Positions 9,442-18,320 are shown, numbered from the stretch's first letter. The stretch: DNA of 64,000 nucleotides from Bog-473 sp963721585 (GCA_963721585.1 CAVRJN010000001.1:310001-374000); one strand, 5' to 3'. Numbers and translations: made by a program. The notes: a model not told the origin generated them from the letters alone.

Positions 9442-9912
9442 ATGAGCCGCACCGGCAAGGACATGGACCGCTGGCTGGGCGACGGGGGCATGCCGATCAT
9501 CGATCTCGTGGGCGGGGTCTTCACGGCCTACGGCGTCGACGGCGAGGACCTGGGCTGGGTCGGCGGCACCTTCACGCCCACCGACCTCGCCTGCAACCCC
9601 CACGGGATCGCCCAGGCCGGCATCCACTCCCTGCTTCTCGATGCGTGCATGAACTTCGCGATCAACGCAGCCCTTCCGGGCCGGGCCCGCACCCGGGGCA
9701 CGCTCGAGATGAAGACCGAGTGCATGCGGCCGGCCATGAAGGGCGACATCTACCTGCTGCGTGGCGAGGTGGCGCGCATGGCCAAGCAGGTCGCCTACGG
9801 CGAAGCGAGCGTGCGCGACGCCGACGGGGTGTTGATCAGCCGGGCCACGGGGACCTTTCTTCTGCATCGACCTGACCCCGAACCCGGCCCGCTCCCCGCT
9901 CCCGCCGCCTGA
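9442..9912 (+). CDS. PaaI-type hotdog thioesterase
   Basis: A 156-residue hotdog-fold protein. FTPTDLACNPHGIAQAG corresponds to the HGG-like region at the start of the long hotdog helix, followed by HSLLLDACMNFAIN and the outer strand GTLEMKTECMRPAMKGD. Such proteins hydrolyse acyl-CoA thioesters. It is divergent from the thiolase gene and directly upstream of the phosphoribosyltransferase-like gene, 10 bp away. The substrate is unknown. Confidence 0.82.
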   Translation: MSRTGKDMDRWLGDGGMPIIDLVGGVFTAYGVDGEDLGWVGGTFTPTDLACNPHGIAQAGIHSLLLDACMNFAINAALPGRARTRGTLEMKTECMRPAMKGDIYLLRGEVARMAKQVAYGEASVRDADGVLISRATGTFLLHRPDPEPGPLPAPAA

Positions 9913-9922
9913 CCCGTACCGG

Positions 9923-10615
9923 GTGCCCGAACCGGGGCCCGGGGTGTGCCGCGTCTGCCGGGGCCCCGGTCCCGGCGACCAGCGCGTCTGCTTCGCCTGC
10001 CGCGTGGTGGCCCGCCGCCTCGGCCTGCCGCTGGCGCCCGTCGCACCGGTCCGCCTCTGTCCGCTGCCGAGCCCGCTCTACACGGTCCTGCTCGGGTACA
10101 AGGAGTCGCCGGTGGCCGAGGCCCGCCTGCGCTTCGGCTCCATGGTGCGCGCACTTTTCCGCTCGTTCCTGCTCGGTCACGCCGGCCGGCTCGAAGCGAC
10201 GATCGGGGGCCGGTTCGACCTTGTGGCCCTCGTGCCGTCAACCCGCCGTCCCGGCATCGCGCCGCTCGGGCTGGTCGACGGGCTCGGCCACGACGTCGCC
10301 GCCGCACTCCCGGCGGCGCGTTGGGCCGCGGATCTGCTGCAGCGCGGCGACGCTCCGGGCGGGTCGCCGCCCGTCGCCCATATGCGACCCGATGCGGCGG
10401 CCTTCAGTGTGCCCGCGCCGGGACGAGCGGCGCTCACCGGTGCGCGGGTGCTCCTCCTCGACGACACCTACGTGAGCGGAGCACGCTCCCAGAGCGCGGG
10501 CGCGGCGCTGGCGCGGGCCGGAGCCCGCTGCACGCTCATCGCCCCTCTCGGGCGCGTCCTGCGGCCCGGCCGGATCGCGCTCCATGCCGAATTCCTGCGC
10601 CGGTACGCGGCCTGA
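9923..10615 (+). CDS. ComF-like zinc-ribbon phosphoribosyltransferase domain protein
   Basis: 230 residues. The N-terminus has a CxxC...CxxC zinc ribbon (CRVCRG, CFACR), and the C-terminal half holds a type I phosphoribosyltransferase loop with the PRPP-binding signature VLLLDDTYVSGARSQS. This is the ComFC/GntX-like layout, implicated in DNA uptake or in purine/ribose metabolism. The GTG start sits about 10 bp after the hotdog gene, suggesting cotranscription. Confidence 0.78.
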   Translation: MPEPGPGVCRVCRGPGPGDQRVCFACRVVARRLGLPLAPVAPVRLCPLPSPLYTVLLGYKESPVAEARLRFGSMVRALFRSFLLGHAGRLEATIGGRFDLVALVPSTRRPGIAPLGLVDGLGHDVAAALPAARWAADLLQRGDAPGGSPPVAHMRPDAAAFSVPAPGRAALTGARVLLLDDTYVSGARSQSAGAALARAGARCTLIAPLGRVLRPGRIALHAEFLRRYAA

Positions 10616-10624
10616 GTCCGGTCC

Positions 10625-11596
10625 TCAGACAGCGGCGCCCACGGAGAAGTGCACACCGGTCAGCTCCTCGGACGCCTCCCAGAGTGCGGTGGCGTCCGCG
10701 CGGTCCCGCGCCCGCCGGGATGCTCGCGCCACCCGGGGTGGACCGTAGAGGCCGCCGAGGTGCGACGGGCCGATGTACTGGCCCGATCCCACCGAGGACG
10801 AGGTGGCTGCGCAGAGGACCGGGAGGGCGCCCCCTGCCGCCGATTGCCCGAGCATGGACCCGGCCATCCGCCCCAGCTTGCGGCGCAGGCGGCTGTTCCC
10901 GAGGGCCGCTCCGCTCCCCGCCAGGTTGCTCCGCGTCCAGCCGGGGTGCGCCGCCAAGGCCTGCGTCCGCAGTCCGGCAGCCTGCAGGCGCCGGCTGAGC
11001 TCGGCCGTGAAGAGCAGGTTGGCGAGCTTGGACGTCCCGTAGGTGGCCCACGTGTTGTGGAACGCCGCGCCGGCGACATCGTCCGGCCGCAGTCGGCCCA
11101 TCCGGTGCAGGTGCGAGCTGACCGTCACGATGCGGGAGCGCTCCGTCGTCACGATGCGGTCGAGGAGCAGTCCCGTCAGTGCGAAGTGGCCCAGATGGTT
11201 CGTCGCCATCTGCAGCTCGAAGCCGTCGGCCGTCTGGCGGTACGGGGTGCCCATCACCCCTGCGTTGTTGATGAGCATGTCGAGCCGGGCGTGCCCGGAG
11301 AGCACCTCGTCGGCGGCCCGGCGTACGGACACGAGATCGGCCAGGTCGAGATGGAGCACCTGCAGGGACGAGCGCGCGAGCTCGCTCTCCATTTTGTCGC
11401 GGGCCCGGCGCGCTTTCTCGTCGTCGCGGCAAGCCAGGATCACGTGCGCCCCGTGGTCGGCCAGTGCCCGGGCCGTCTCGTACCCGATACCGCTGTTCGC
11501 CCCGGTGACCAGCGCTATGCGACCGGTCTGGTCTCCGATGTCCACCGTGCTCCAGGTGTCGGCGCCGGTGACCTCGCTGCCGGAGATGGATGCCAT
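10625..11596 (-). CDS. Short-chain dehydrogenase/reductase, retinol dehydrogenase-like
   Basis: 323 residues. A Rossmann nucleotide site TGANSGIGYETARAL (about residues 32-46), the NNAG motif, catalytic Ser in VTVSSHLHRMG and the YGTSK catalytic Tyr/Lys pair (YxxxK) define a classical SDR. The long C-terminal tail and overall pattern match the retinol dehydrogenase/WW-domain oxidoreductase-like SDRs common in actinobacteria. It probably reduces an aldehyde or ketone with NADP(H). It is separated by about 25 bp from the upstream aldo-keto reductase on the same strand, so the two may be cotranscribed. Confidence 0.9.
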   Translation of the reverse strand: MASISGSEVTGADTWSTVDIGDQTGRIALVTGANSGIGYETARALADHGAHVILACRDDEKARRARDKMESELARSSLQVLHLDLADLVSVRRAADEVLSGHARLDMLINNAGVMGTPYRQTADGFELQMATNHLGHFALTGLLLDRIVTTERSRIVTVSSHLHRMGRLRPDDVAGAAFHNTWATYGTSKLANLLFTAELSRRLQAAGLRTQALAAHPGWTRSNLAGSGAALGNSRLRRKLGRMAGSMLGQSAAGGALPVLCAATSSSVGSGQYIGPSHLGGLYGPPRVARASRRARDRADATALWEASEELTGVHFSVGAAV

Positions 11597-11620
11597 GCGT
11601 TGTGGACCCGGCTCGTCGGT

Positions 11621-12481
11621 TCAGGACGCGTCGAGGCGAGCGACCTGGTCCGGCGTCAACGTGATGTCGGCGGCAGCGGCCGAAGCGATGGCCGTCTCGG
11701 GACGGCTGCTGCCGGGGATCGGGATCACCCGCGAACCCTTGGCCAGCATCCAGGCCAAGGTCACTTGTTGCGGGCTCGCGCCGACCTCGGCCGCCACGTC
11801 GGCGAAGGCCGGGAAGCTCCCCTCAATGTGGTCGGAGCGCCCGATGCCGCCCATGGGGCTCCACGGGATGAACACGATGCCGAGCTTCTCGCAGTGCTCG
11901 AGCTCGCTCTCCGAGGAGCGGAAGCGGGGCGAGAACTCGTTCTGGACGCTGACCAGGCGACCGCTCAGCACCTCCTGGGCCTCGTCGATCTGGGCCACGG
12001 TGGCATTGGAGACGCCGGCCATCAGGATCTTGCCCTCGTCGAGCAGATCGGCCAGCGCGCCAACGGACTCGGCCCACGGGACCGATGGGTCGGGACGGTG
12101 GTACTGGTAGAGGCCGATGGCGTCGACACCCAGGGCCTTGAGCGAGGCCTCGCAGGCCTCCTTGACATAGGCCGGATCTCCGTGCACGGTCCAGCTGCCG
12201 TCACCCGGACGACGGTGCCCGCCCTTGGTGGCGACCAGCACCTGGTCGGTCGGACCGCCGTAAGCAGCCAGGGCCTCGGCCACGAGCCGTTCCCCGTGGC
12301 CGTGCTCCTGGACCCCGAGGGAATACGCGTCCGCGGTGTCGATAAGGGTGATACCGGCGTCGAGTGAGGCGTGGATGGTGGCGATCGCCTGGCGGCGGTC
12401 GGGTCGTCCCTCAATGGAGAGCGGCATTTCGCCCAGGCCGATGGCGCTGACGGTGCGGTTGCCGATAGGCCGTTGCTGCAT
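11621..12481 (-). CDS. Aldo/keto reductase
   Basis: 286 residues with a complete TIM-barrel aldo-keto reductase pattern: AIGLGEMPL, LIDTADAYSLG (catalytic Asp and Tyr), VLVATKGGH (catalytic Lys), LYQYHRPDPS (catalytic His), AGVSNATV, VSVQNEFSP and VIPIPGSSRPE (NADPH 2'-phosphate site). The ATG at 12481 has a strong GAGGAGGAG site upstream; the longer frame to 12712 is not used. The gene lies just upstream of the SDR gene on the same strand. Confidence 0.93.
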   Translation of the reverse strand: MQQRPIGNRTVSAIGLGEMPLSIEGRPDRRQAIATIHASLDAGITLIDTADAYSLGVQEHGHGERLVAEALAAYGGPTDQVLVATKGGHRRPGDGSWTVHGDPAYVKEACEASLKALGVDAIGLYQYHRPDPSVPWAESVGALADLLDEGKILMAGVSNATVAQIDEAQEVLSGRLVSVQNEFSPRFRSSESELEHCEKLGIVFIPWSPMGGIGRSDHIEGSFPAFADVAAEVGASPQQVTLAWMLAKGSRVIPIPGSSRPETAIASAAAADITLTPDQVARLDAS

Positions 12482-12545
12482 CTGCTCCTCCTCGTTTGGT
12501 GTGGCGGGCGCTCCGCTCGGGGTCACCGCGGCCGACTCCCGTCTA

Positions 12546-12833
12546 CTACCCGACCACGTGGAACGCAATCCGGTAGAGCAGTGTGTCGTCGGTGATCGGA
12601 CCCGTGTGGGCGGCCCGTGCACGCAGGGACTCGCGGTCGTGCTCACCCGCCCTGCGCACGTCGGCGTCCGTGATGCGAGCGAACGGGACCTGCTCCATGC
12701 TGTCGACCGCAATCTCGGCCCGGCCGACGCGATAGATGCCGCCGACCTTGACCTGGGGCCGGCGCCACAGCCGGAATGTCACCGTGATGTCGCCGGCGGC
12801 GACGTCGTCCCGGAGTTCCTTGCTGAACTGCAC
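12546..12833 (-). CDS. ASCH-domain protein
   Basis: A 95-residue single-domain protein whose N-terminal FSKELRDDVAAGDITVTFRL and KVGGIYRVG strands match the ASCH fold, a PUA-like beta-barrel that binds RNA or modified nucleotides. The function is not known for most small bacterial ASCH proteins; some act in RNA metabolism or as nucleotide deaminases. It stands between the aldo-keto reductase and the DacA-like gene. Confidence 0.72.
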   Translation of the reverse strand: MQFSKELRDDVAAGDITVTFRLWRRPQVKVGGIYRVGRAEIAVDSMEQVPFARITDADVRRAGEHDRESLRARAAHTGPITDDTLLYRIAFHVVG

Positions 12834-12869
12834 CCGAAGAGAATGTAGGGCGGTACCCGACGGACCGGC

Positions 12870-14225
12870 TCATCGCGTCAGTCGCCACCACACGCCCGGG
12901 CCCGAGAGTGCGCTGGCCGTGCGCACCGCGACGTCCGCCGAACTGCTGCCCACGCCCGCCTGCATCGTCCCCACCGTGGCGCCGCGGGCAAGAGCACCGT
13001 CTAATCGGCCGTGTCGAACGGCGAAAGTGGCCGCGAGGCCGGGCCATCCGACCAGGCTCACGGGTTGGGTCACCGTCAGCAGTGCCGTCGACCCCCAGAG
13101 CGCAGTGATCCGGCCCACCTGCTGGCCGGGAGTGAAAAGGGTGAAGCTGTGCAGAGCGCCGAAGATGCTCTTCACCAACGCGTCGCCGGCATCGACCGCG
13201 GCGGTGTTGGGCCCGAGTGGCCCACCAGGCTGACCGAGCACCGCCCCGACGACGGTGACGTTCTTCCCGCCGATGTTCTGCTGAGCTGCGAAGAGAAAGC
13301 AGCCGGCCGCATTCGAATCGGAGCCCGTCTTGATGCCGATGATGCCGTCTTGCCCCAGGTCGAAGTTCGGGTTGAAGACGACGGTGGTCAAGGGGACGCT
13401 CGCCTGACCGAGTGCGACGATCTGCCCGAGCACCGGGACGGACAGGGACGCCTCGCCGAGGCGGACGAGGTCCTCTGCCGTGCTGGTCGTCGCGGGGTCG
13501 ACGCCGGTCGGGTCGGTGATGTGCGTCGAAGTGAGACCGAGTGCGCCCGCCGTCGCGTTCATCTTCGCCACGAATGCGCTGACGCTTCCCGCATCCCAGT
13601 CGGCCAGCACCGTCGCCATGTCGGCTCCCGAGTCGACCAGAAGCCCTTCGAGCGCTTGGAGCTCCGTCAGCGACTCACCGGCTGTGATGGGGACTTCGGA
13701 CTCCTGGGTTCCGACCCCGGCCTGGTACGCGGTGAGCGCGTCGGCGGTGACGGGGATCGACGGTCCGTCGGCACCCGGTGCCAGGTGGTGATCCGAGAGG
13801 ACCACGTAGGCCGCCAGCAGCTCGGCCAGACCGGCGACAGGAACAGGCTGGGTCCCGCGTAGCTGGCCCACGGCTCCCACGCCGACGACCGACGCAGCTG
13901 CCGCTCCCGTGCTCGGCCACGCGAAGGAGGGGGCCGCCCCGGGAAGACGGACCGCCGGGGTCTCGATGGTGGCGCCGGGGAGCGGTCGCACCCACTGTGC
14001 GACGGCACCGGCGCAGAGGACGGCGACGATGAACGTGATACCCCATCCCACAACACGCCGCCGCCGCCGCTGCGCGCGCAGCCCGGCGACGATCTCGAGC
14101 TCCTCCTCGCTCGGGGGCGGGAGCTGCCGGCCGATTTCTGCGAGCCGTTGCTCGTTTTCCCGGGGCAGCGCACGTCTCCGAGCGTGGGCGGGACCTTTAC
14201 GCTCCGGGCTGCCGGTGCCGTCCAT
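12870..14225 (-). CDS. DacA-like (peptidase S11) protein lacking the SxxK and SxN motifs
   Basis: 451 residues: a charged N-terminus with a predicted helical stretch, one membrane helix (about 57-78, GWGITFIVAVLCAGAVAQWV) and a D-alanyl-D-alanine carboxypeptidase domain. The segment AAYVVLSDHHL follows the place where the SxxK nucleophile belongs, but the sequence there reads VAGLAELLAAY. The SxN site reads VDSGADMATVLA, so Asn is Ala. The third motif KTG is intact (GIIGIKTGSDSN). It is therefore probably a non-catalytic wall protein rather than an active carboxypeptidase. The ATG 14225 is preferred; a GTG at 14291 would add 22 residues. Confidence 0.8.
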   Translation of the reverse strand: MDGTGSPERKGPAHARRRALPRENEQRLAEIGRQLPPPSEEELEIVAGLRAQRRRRRVVGWGITFIVAVLCAGAVAQWVRPLPGATIETPAVRLPGAAPSFAWPSTGAAAASVVGVGAVGQLRGTQPVPVAGLAELLAAYVVLSDHHLAPGADGPSIPVTADALTAYQAGVGTQESEVPITAGESLTELQALEGLLVDSGADMATVLADWDAGSVSAFVAKMNATAGALGLTSTHITDPTGVDPATTSTAEDLVRLGEASLSVPVLGQIVALGQASVPLTTVVFNPNFDLGQDGIIGIKTGSDSNAAGCFLFAAQQNIGGKNVTVVGAVLGQPGGPLGPNTAAVDAGDALVKSIFGALHSFTLFTPGQQVGRITALWGSTALLTVTQPVSLVGWPGLAATFAVRHGRLDGALARGATVGTMQAGVGSSSADVAVRTASALSGPGVWWRLTR

Positions 14226-14992
14226 GACCGCAACGCTACGGCCGCGGGGCTCGCCTGCGCGAGCGCGCCGACCTGCCGGTGCGATCCGCACCGTCTCTTG
14301 CGGGTCAGCCCAGTCGGTTCGAAAGGGATTTCAAGTGGGACTGCTGGCTGGGGTCCCCGATGGTCTCCGACCAGAGAGCGGTGGTTCGCGCGCGGCCCTC
14401 ACCGCGACGAAGACGGCCCGGTGGACGACCGCTCCGCCGGGCAACGAAAGGACCCGATCGGGTGATTGTCGGCTGCCGTGTCGGTGGTCCGAGGTTCCGA
14501 ACGGCGAGGTCACGTGGGTAGGGGGGTTGCCGTGCGTCGAAACGACACTGCTCCATCAGGTCATCGCCGAGCGCACTCTGGCGACATGAGTTTGGCGACC
14601 CGCGTCGGCGGGCAGGCACCTTGGCGATGATTGTGTTTCTGCGTCGAAACGCACCACCCTGGGTCCTCGTGAGCATGCAGGTGCGCCGCCCTCTCGGTGA
14701 GACGCCTAAAGAGCGGCGATGTCAGAAGTACATCACGAGGGTTGGCGAAGACGTCATATGCGACCCTGGGACGACGACCCTGGGACGAACGGCGCCTTCT
14801 GCTGCACCACCGATGAAAACAAATCGACGTCGCTGCGCATCTGCCCTGCCGGGTAGCACGTGGGGTCGGGCAAAGAGACCACTCGACAGATTGACCATCA
14901 GATAGCGTGGGATCATCGTCTCTGAGCAACTCAAGAGCCGCGGCACCGATGGCGGAGCGACCTAGATAAGGTCTCGCTGGGACCATCATCAA
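14226..14992. other. Gene-poor intergenic region, 767 bp
   Basis: Frames exist on both strands but all have shadow-like composition and no recognisable domain. The only structured element seen is one copy of a dispersed repeat at 14438. A gene promoter for the Thr-rich ORF at 14993 should lie at the right edge. Confidence 0.5.
14438..14473 (+). repeat. Dispersed repeat, copy A
   Basis: Contains the exact 12-bp palindrome ACCCGATCGGGT (14452-14463) inside a segment CGGGCAACGAA...GGGTGATTG that recurs at 15948. The similarity continues for about 20 bp on the right. Its function is unknown; a regulatory protein site or mobile-element end would both fit. Confidence 0.55.
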
Positions 14993-15649
14993 TTGCGACG
15001 GCGTCGCGCGCTGAGGCATCGCGTGTTCTCCGTTTCGCTGATCGTCGTGACCGCAGGTACCTTTCTCGGGCTCATGTACGTCGGGTTCGTCCAGAGGATC
15101 ACACCACCGTTGGAGAGGGGGTCCAGTTCACCCACGCCGAGTATTGCCGCGCCGAGAACCGCCTCAGCTACCACCCCGACTACAGCGGCTACAACACCTC
15201 CAGCGAAATCGACGACTGCGCCCACGCCCGGGAAGTCGAGTGCGGCGAAGGAGAACTCAACATTCGCCGGCAAGTTATTGGCGAATCTCAGGGCGCCGAC
15301 CAAGTCGGTGCTGTCGGGCCCGCCATCAGCGGCAACCCTGCTCAGCCCTCAACCGGCGGTGGCGACCACGACCACCACAGCGGTTTCTCGTGTCATCACG
15401 ACGCCGACCGTGACCGCCACCACCACGACCACGAGCAAGCCGCCCACGACAAGCACCACCGCGAGGCAGGCGCCACCGACCACAACCACCACCGCGAGGC
15501 AGGCGCCACCGACCAGCACGACGACGACCACCGCACCGCCGCCTCAAACGACGACAACCACGGCACCGACCGCTACGACGACGACCACCACGGTATCGAC
15601 GACCATCATCACGATTCCCCTTCCCCTCCCTCTCCTCCCGCCGCTTTGA
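14993..15649 (+). CDS. Thr/Pro-rich single-pass membrane protein, unknown
   Basis: 218 residues beginning at TTG. A short Arg-rich cytoplasmic head (RRRRALRHR) is followed by one membrane helix (about 11-31, SVSLIVVTAGTFLGLMYVGF), and the rest is a low-complexity extracellular stalk of Thr, Pro and Ala with an internal TARQAPPTTTT duplication. No catalytic domain is visible. Similar Thr-rich stalks occur in PstP, PknB, LCP and SGNH proteins of this window. No strong ribosome site is seen, so the start and even the reality of the gene are uncertain. Confidence 0.45.
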   Translation: MRRRRALRHRVFSVSLIVVTAGTFLGLMYVGFVQRITPPLERGSSSPTPSIAAPRTASATTPTTAATTPPAKSTTAPTPGKSSAAKENSTFAGKLLANLRAPTKSVLSGPPSAATLLSPQPAVATTTTTAVSRVITTPTVTATTTTTSKPPTTSTTARQAPPTTTTTARQAPPTSTTTTTAPPPQTTTTTAPTATTTTTTVSTTIITIPLPLPLLPPL

Positions 15650-16153
15650 CGCGGCAGGGAGCGCACGCTGGCTGAGCTGCACCACCTCGAGACCCCTACG
15701 GGCGTCGGGGAGTTGGCCCGGTGGCGCGAGCTCCAGCGACCGCCGGGGCCGCCATCAGCGGGCGACGGCTCAGGAATTGCTCCGGGAAAGTCCTCTGGCG
15801 AGTCGGGCTCGGGTGATTCGTTCGGCTGGGGCTCTTGCGGTGCGTCCGACGGGGCAGTTGAGGTCATGCCTGGGCCATACCGCGCCCGCTCGAGATGTAA
15901 ACGGCCGCTGCGCGCTACCTGGGTCTCGTACTTTTCGGGCCGTGTTTCGGGCAACGAATGACCCAATCGGGTGATTGCGGCGTGTCCGTGCCCCCGAGAA
16001 GGGATGTCGTGCACCCCACTTCCGTATGACCGTTGGGGGGGGCGTGCATGGGCGGTTCGTGTTCGAATTCCACTCAAGGGTTTGACGAAGAGTGCCGAAC
16101 TCACAAACGGCAGCTCGTGTGACCCCCCCTGACCCCGCACGGGCTGATCGCGG
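15650..16153. other. Gene-poor intergenic region upstream of a strong hairpin
   Basis: About 500 bp in which no convincing coding sequence is visible on either strand. It contains repeat copy B at 15948 and a G8 run near 16037, and ends at the hairpin at 16154. A small transcript ending at that hairpin is possible but not demonstrated. Confidence 0.45.
15948..15981 (+). repeat. Dispersed repeat, copy B
   Basis: Second copy of the 14438 element: CGGGCAACGAATGACCC followed by AATCGGGTGATTGCGGC. The palindrome is imperfect here (ACCCAATCGGGT). The orientation is the same as copy A, and the copies bracket the Thr-rich ORF. Confidence 0.55.
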
Positions 16154-16186
16154 AAGAACCCCCTGCAGCTTCTGCCGGGGGTTCTT
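16154..16186. terminator. Very stable hairpin, probable bidirectional terminator
   Basis: AAGAACCCCC pairs with GGGGGTTCTT, and inside it GCAG pairs with CTGC around a CTT loop, giving about 14 base pairs with one unpaired base on each side. On the plus strand it is followed by TCGTG and not by a long T-run. No gene ends immediately at it on either strand; the nearest upstream plus-strand ORF ends at 15649. Confidence 0.6.
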
Positions 16187-16451
16187 TCGTGTCTGCAAAC
16201 ATTTCTCCCAGGCACGTGGCTCAATCAGGGCCAGGTCGAATGTCCGCGCCAGGGCAGAGCTCGCCGGGACCGTGTCGAGTCCACAACGCGCGTAAGGGCC
16301 GTGCGGCGGCCGAGGTCCGGGCGCGGCGCCCCGTCTGTGCCCGCAGAGCGGCACAAGCGGGTAGATGGCGCTCAATACCGGTCCACTGTGACCGAAGGGG
16401 AAGGGTGCCCGTAGCGTGCGCTTGCGAGCGGCTTGCTGGCGGCTTGCGGGG

Positions 16452-16525
16452 TGGGGCTAGCTGGAATCGAACCAGCGACCTCAGCATTATCAGTGCTGCG
16501 CTCTAACCGACTGAGCTATAGCCCC
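16452..16525 (-). tRNA. tRNA-Ile(GAT)
   Basis: Minus strand: acceptor GGGGCTA/TAGCCCC, D-arm GCTC..GAGC, anticodon stem-loop CAGCA-CTGATAA-TGCTG (anticodon GAT), T-arm CTGGTTCGATTCCAG and discriminator A. No CCA is encoded. A class I tRNA of 74 nucleotides. Confidence 0.97.
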
Positions 16526-16597
16526 CGACGTCCTGGCTGGAGGACGTTTGAGGCTACACCACCGCCCTTGTCCACCCGCCACGCTGTCGCTGCTGGC

Positions 16598-17308
16598 TCA
16601 TCCGTTGGTCAGCGTCGAGGCGATCAACGACGCGAGCGCGTCTGCCCCGGGGCCGTCGATCGCCAGGTGGGTGCCGTCGGCCCCGAACCACTGGGGGTTC
16701 TGGGCGGCCAGCGTGGCCCAGTCGGCGATGACGACGTTGGGATACCGGGCCGCGCCGTTGGCGAGAACGGCGTTGTTGGGGTCCTGCCACGGGCGGTCCA
16801 CGTGCACGTTCACGAAAACCACCCGTGATGCGCCGCCGAGGATCGCCATCATGTTGTCGAAGTCCGTGTCGGTGATGGGTCCGTTGGTACCGAGCGCAAC
16901 GATCACGTCCGCGCCGAGCTGGCCATCCGCCTTCAGCGTCTGCAGGATCGATTCACCATCGGACCACTGCCGGCTGACCGAGGCGTTCACGTTGATGCCG
17001 GCGATCGCCGTCTGGAGCGGGGCCTGGTAGTCGAGCATCACGGAATCGCCCACAGCTGTCACTTGGCCGACGTTGAATCCCGGCCCGGCTGGACGGGTCG
17101 TCGTTGTGGTGGTCGTCGGAGCGGTGGACGTCGTGGGGGCCTTGGGCCGGCTCGCCACCGAGAGGTGATGCGCCGAAGGAGAGGTCGCGGGGACCTCCAG
17201 CAGGACGAAGGTCGTGACGATCGCCGCGCCCGCGACGACGATGACCGCAACAGCCATGACCTTGCCGGACGGTCGCCACCACCTCGAGCTGTTCGCATGG
17301 CGCGCCAT
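16598..17308 (-). CDS. Membrane-anchored SGNH-fold hydrolase/acyltransferase-like domain
   Basis: 236 residues: an N-terminal membrane helix (about 17-38), a Thr-rich linker (TSTAPTTTTTTTRP) and an SGNH domain. Block I is VTAVGDSVML (Ser nucleophile), block III is ALGTNGPI (Asn) and block V is DGTHLAIDG (Asp-x-x-His with Thr between). This layout matches the extracytoplasmic SGNH domain found at the C-terminus of OafA-type O-acetyltransferases, here as a stand-alone protein. It probably acylates or deacylates a cell-surface glycan. It lies downstream of a frameshifted thioesterase gene on the same strand. Confidence 0.83.
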   Translation of the reverse strand: MARHANSSRWWRPSGKVMAVAVIVVAGAAIVTTFVLLEVPATSPSAHHLSVASRPKAPTTSTAPTTTTTTTRPAGPGFNVGQVTAVGDSVMLDYQAPLQTAIAGINVNASVSRQWSDGESILQTLKADGQLGADVIVALGTNGPITDTDFDNMMAILGGASRVVFVNVHVDRPWQDPNNAVLANGAARYPNVVIADWATLAAQNPQWFGADGTHLAIDGPGADALASLIASTLTNG

Positions 17309-17338
17309 GGGGCACAGTTTCGCCGCTCGAATCCGCGA

Positions 17339-18176
17339 TCAAAAGTCGGACCATTCCTCGTTCAACGGGGGGGAGAGCGTCTTCGGGCCACAGGCGTACA
17401 CCGATCGACTGGCTCGCCGTCGCGAGGAGATCCCCGTCTTCCGACCACAGGAAAGCGATGCCCTGGCCGTACCCGCCCACGAGGGCGTGCATGCGGATAT
17501 CGCAGAGCACCCACTCCGTCGGCTTCAGTTGGACCATGCGGAGCGTGTTGTCGAGGCTCCGTCCCATGGCGCGGCGGCCGAGGGGTTGGGACACGGCTCC
17601 GGAGACGTAGTCGCCGAAGATGGCGAGCGTGGCGGCGGAAGGAGTGAGGTGCCCGGGCACCCGCGCCCACAACGCGGAGTCCGGGCTCCCGGGAGAACCG
17701 TCCATCTCCTCGAAGGTCCGACCCTTGGCCGAGCGGACTTCGACGCTGTCCATGATCGTGTTACGGAACATCTCGGGCAGGTAGCGCGGAGGACACTGGT
17801 CAGGCGGAGGGACATCGGGTGGCACCACCCAGACACCGCCGACGGCCAGCTCGTCCTGCCCGAGTGCGGCATTGACCGTGAGGATCTCCCGACCGTCGAC
17901 GCTGCCCACGGCCCGCCCCTGCGTGACGTGTCCGCCCACGGCGGCCAGGGTGACGTCCCAGAGCAGCTCGGCGTCAGTGAGGGCATACGACAGGTAGTGC
18001 CCGGTGGCCCAGACAGTCGGGCGCCCCGATGCGGACTCGAGAGCCACGAGGGCCGCCCCGAGGGCACAACCACCGAACAGGAAATTGCCCGGCGTCGTGA
18101 GCTGCGGCGTCACGCGCATGCGCCAATGCAGGTCGTCCTCTTCGGGTTCCATCCCGAGGAAGGTCCGTGCGTCCAC
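17339..18176 (-). CDS. Acyl-CoA thioesterase-like protein with a probable G7 frameshift near its end
   Basis: The protein starts at GTG 18176 (VDARTFLGMEPEEDD) and shows a double-hotdog TesB-like pattern: TPGNFLFGGCALGAAL, a second half with ALWARVPG and MGRSLDNTLRMV, and an end near GVRLWPED. As sequenced, the frame then runs on for about 130 residues into the next gene without homology. A run of seven G at 17367-17373 (C7 on the coding strand) lies at the break. With six G the protein would end LPPLNEEWSDF at the stop 17339-17341, giving a normal 278 residues and leaving the SGNH start free. Either a sequence error or a real indel. Confidence 0.75.
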
Positions 18177-18320
18177 GGGGCCGCACCCTACCGGCGCTGG
18201 TAGTCCTGAACGCCGCACCAGGGCATGACGGCGCTCGGCCTGCACCGGCTAGGTCCTCCCCTCGGCCTACGATGGTGCCGGCAAGGAGAAACAGAGGAGT
18301 CCGGCGCTCTCGATTGCCCC

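Noticed and set aside
15544..16224. A 226-codon minus-strand frame in the gene-poor region
   Set aside because: Low-complexity Val runs at its end are the antisense of Thr codons of the plus-strand ORF, and the rest has no domain.
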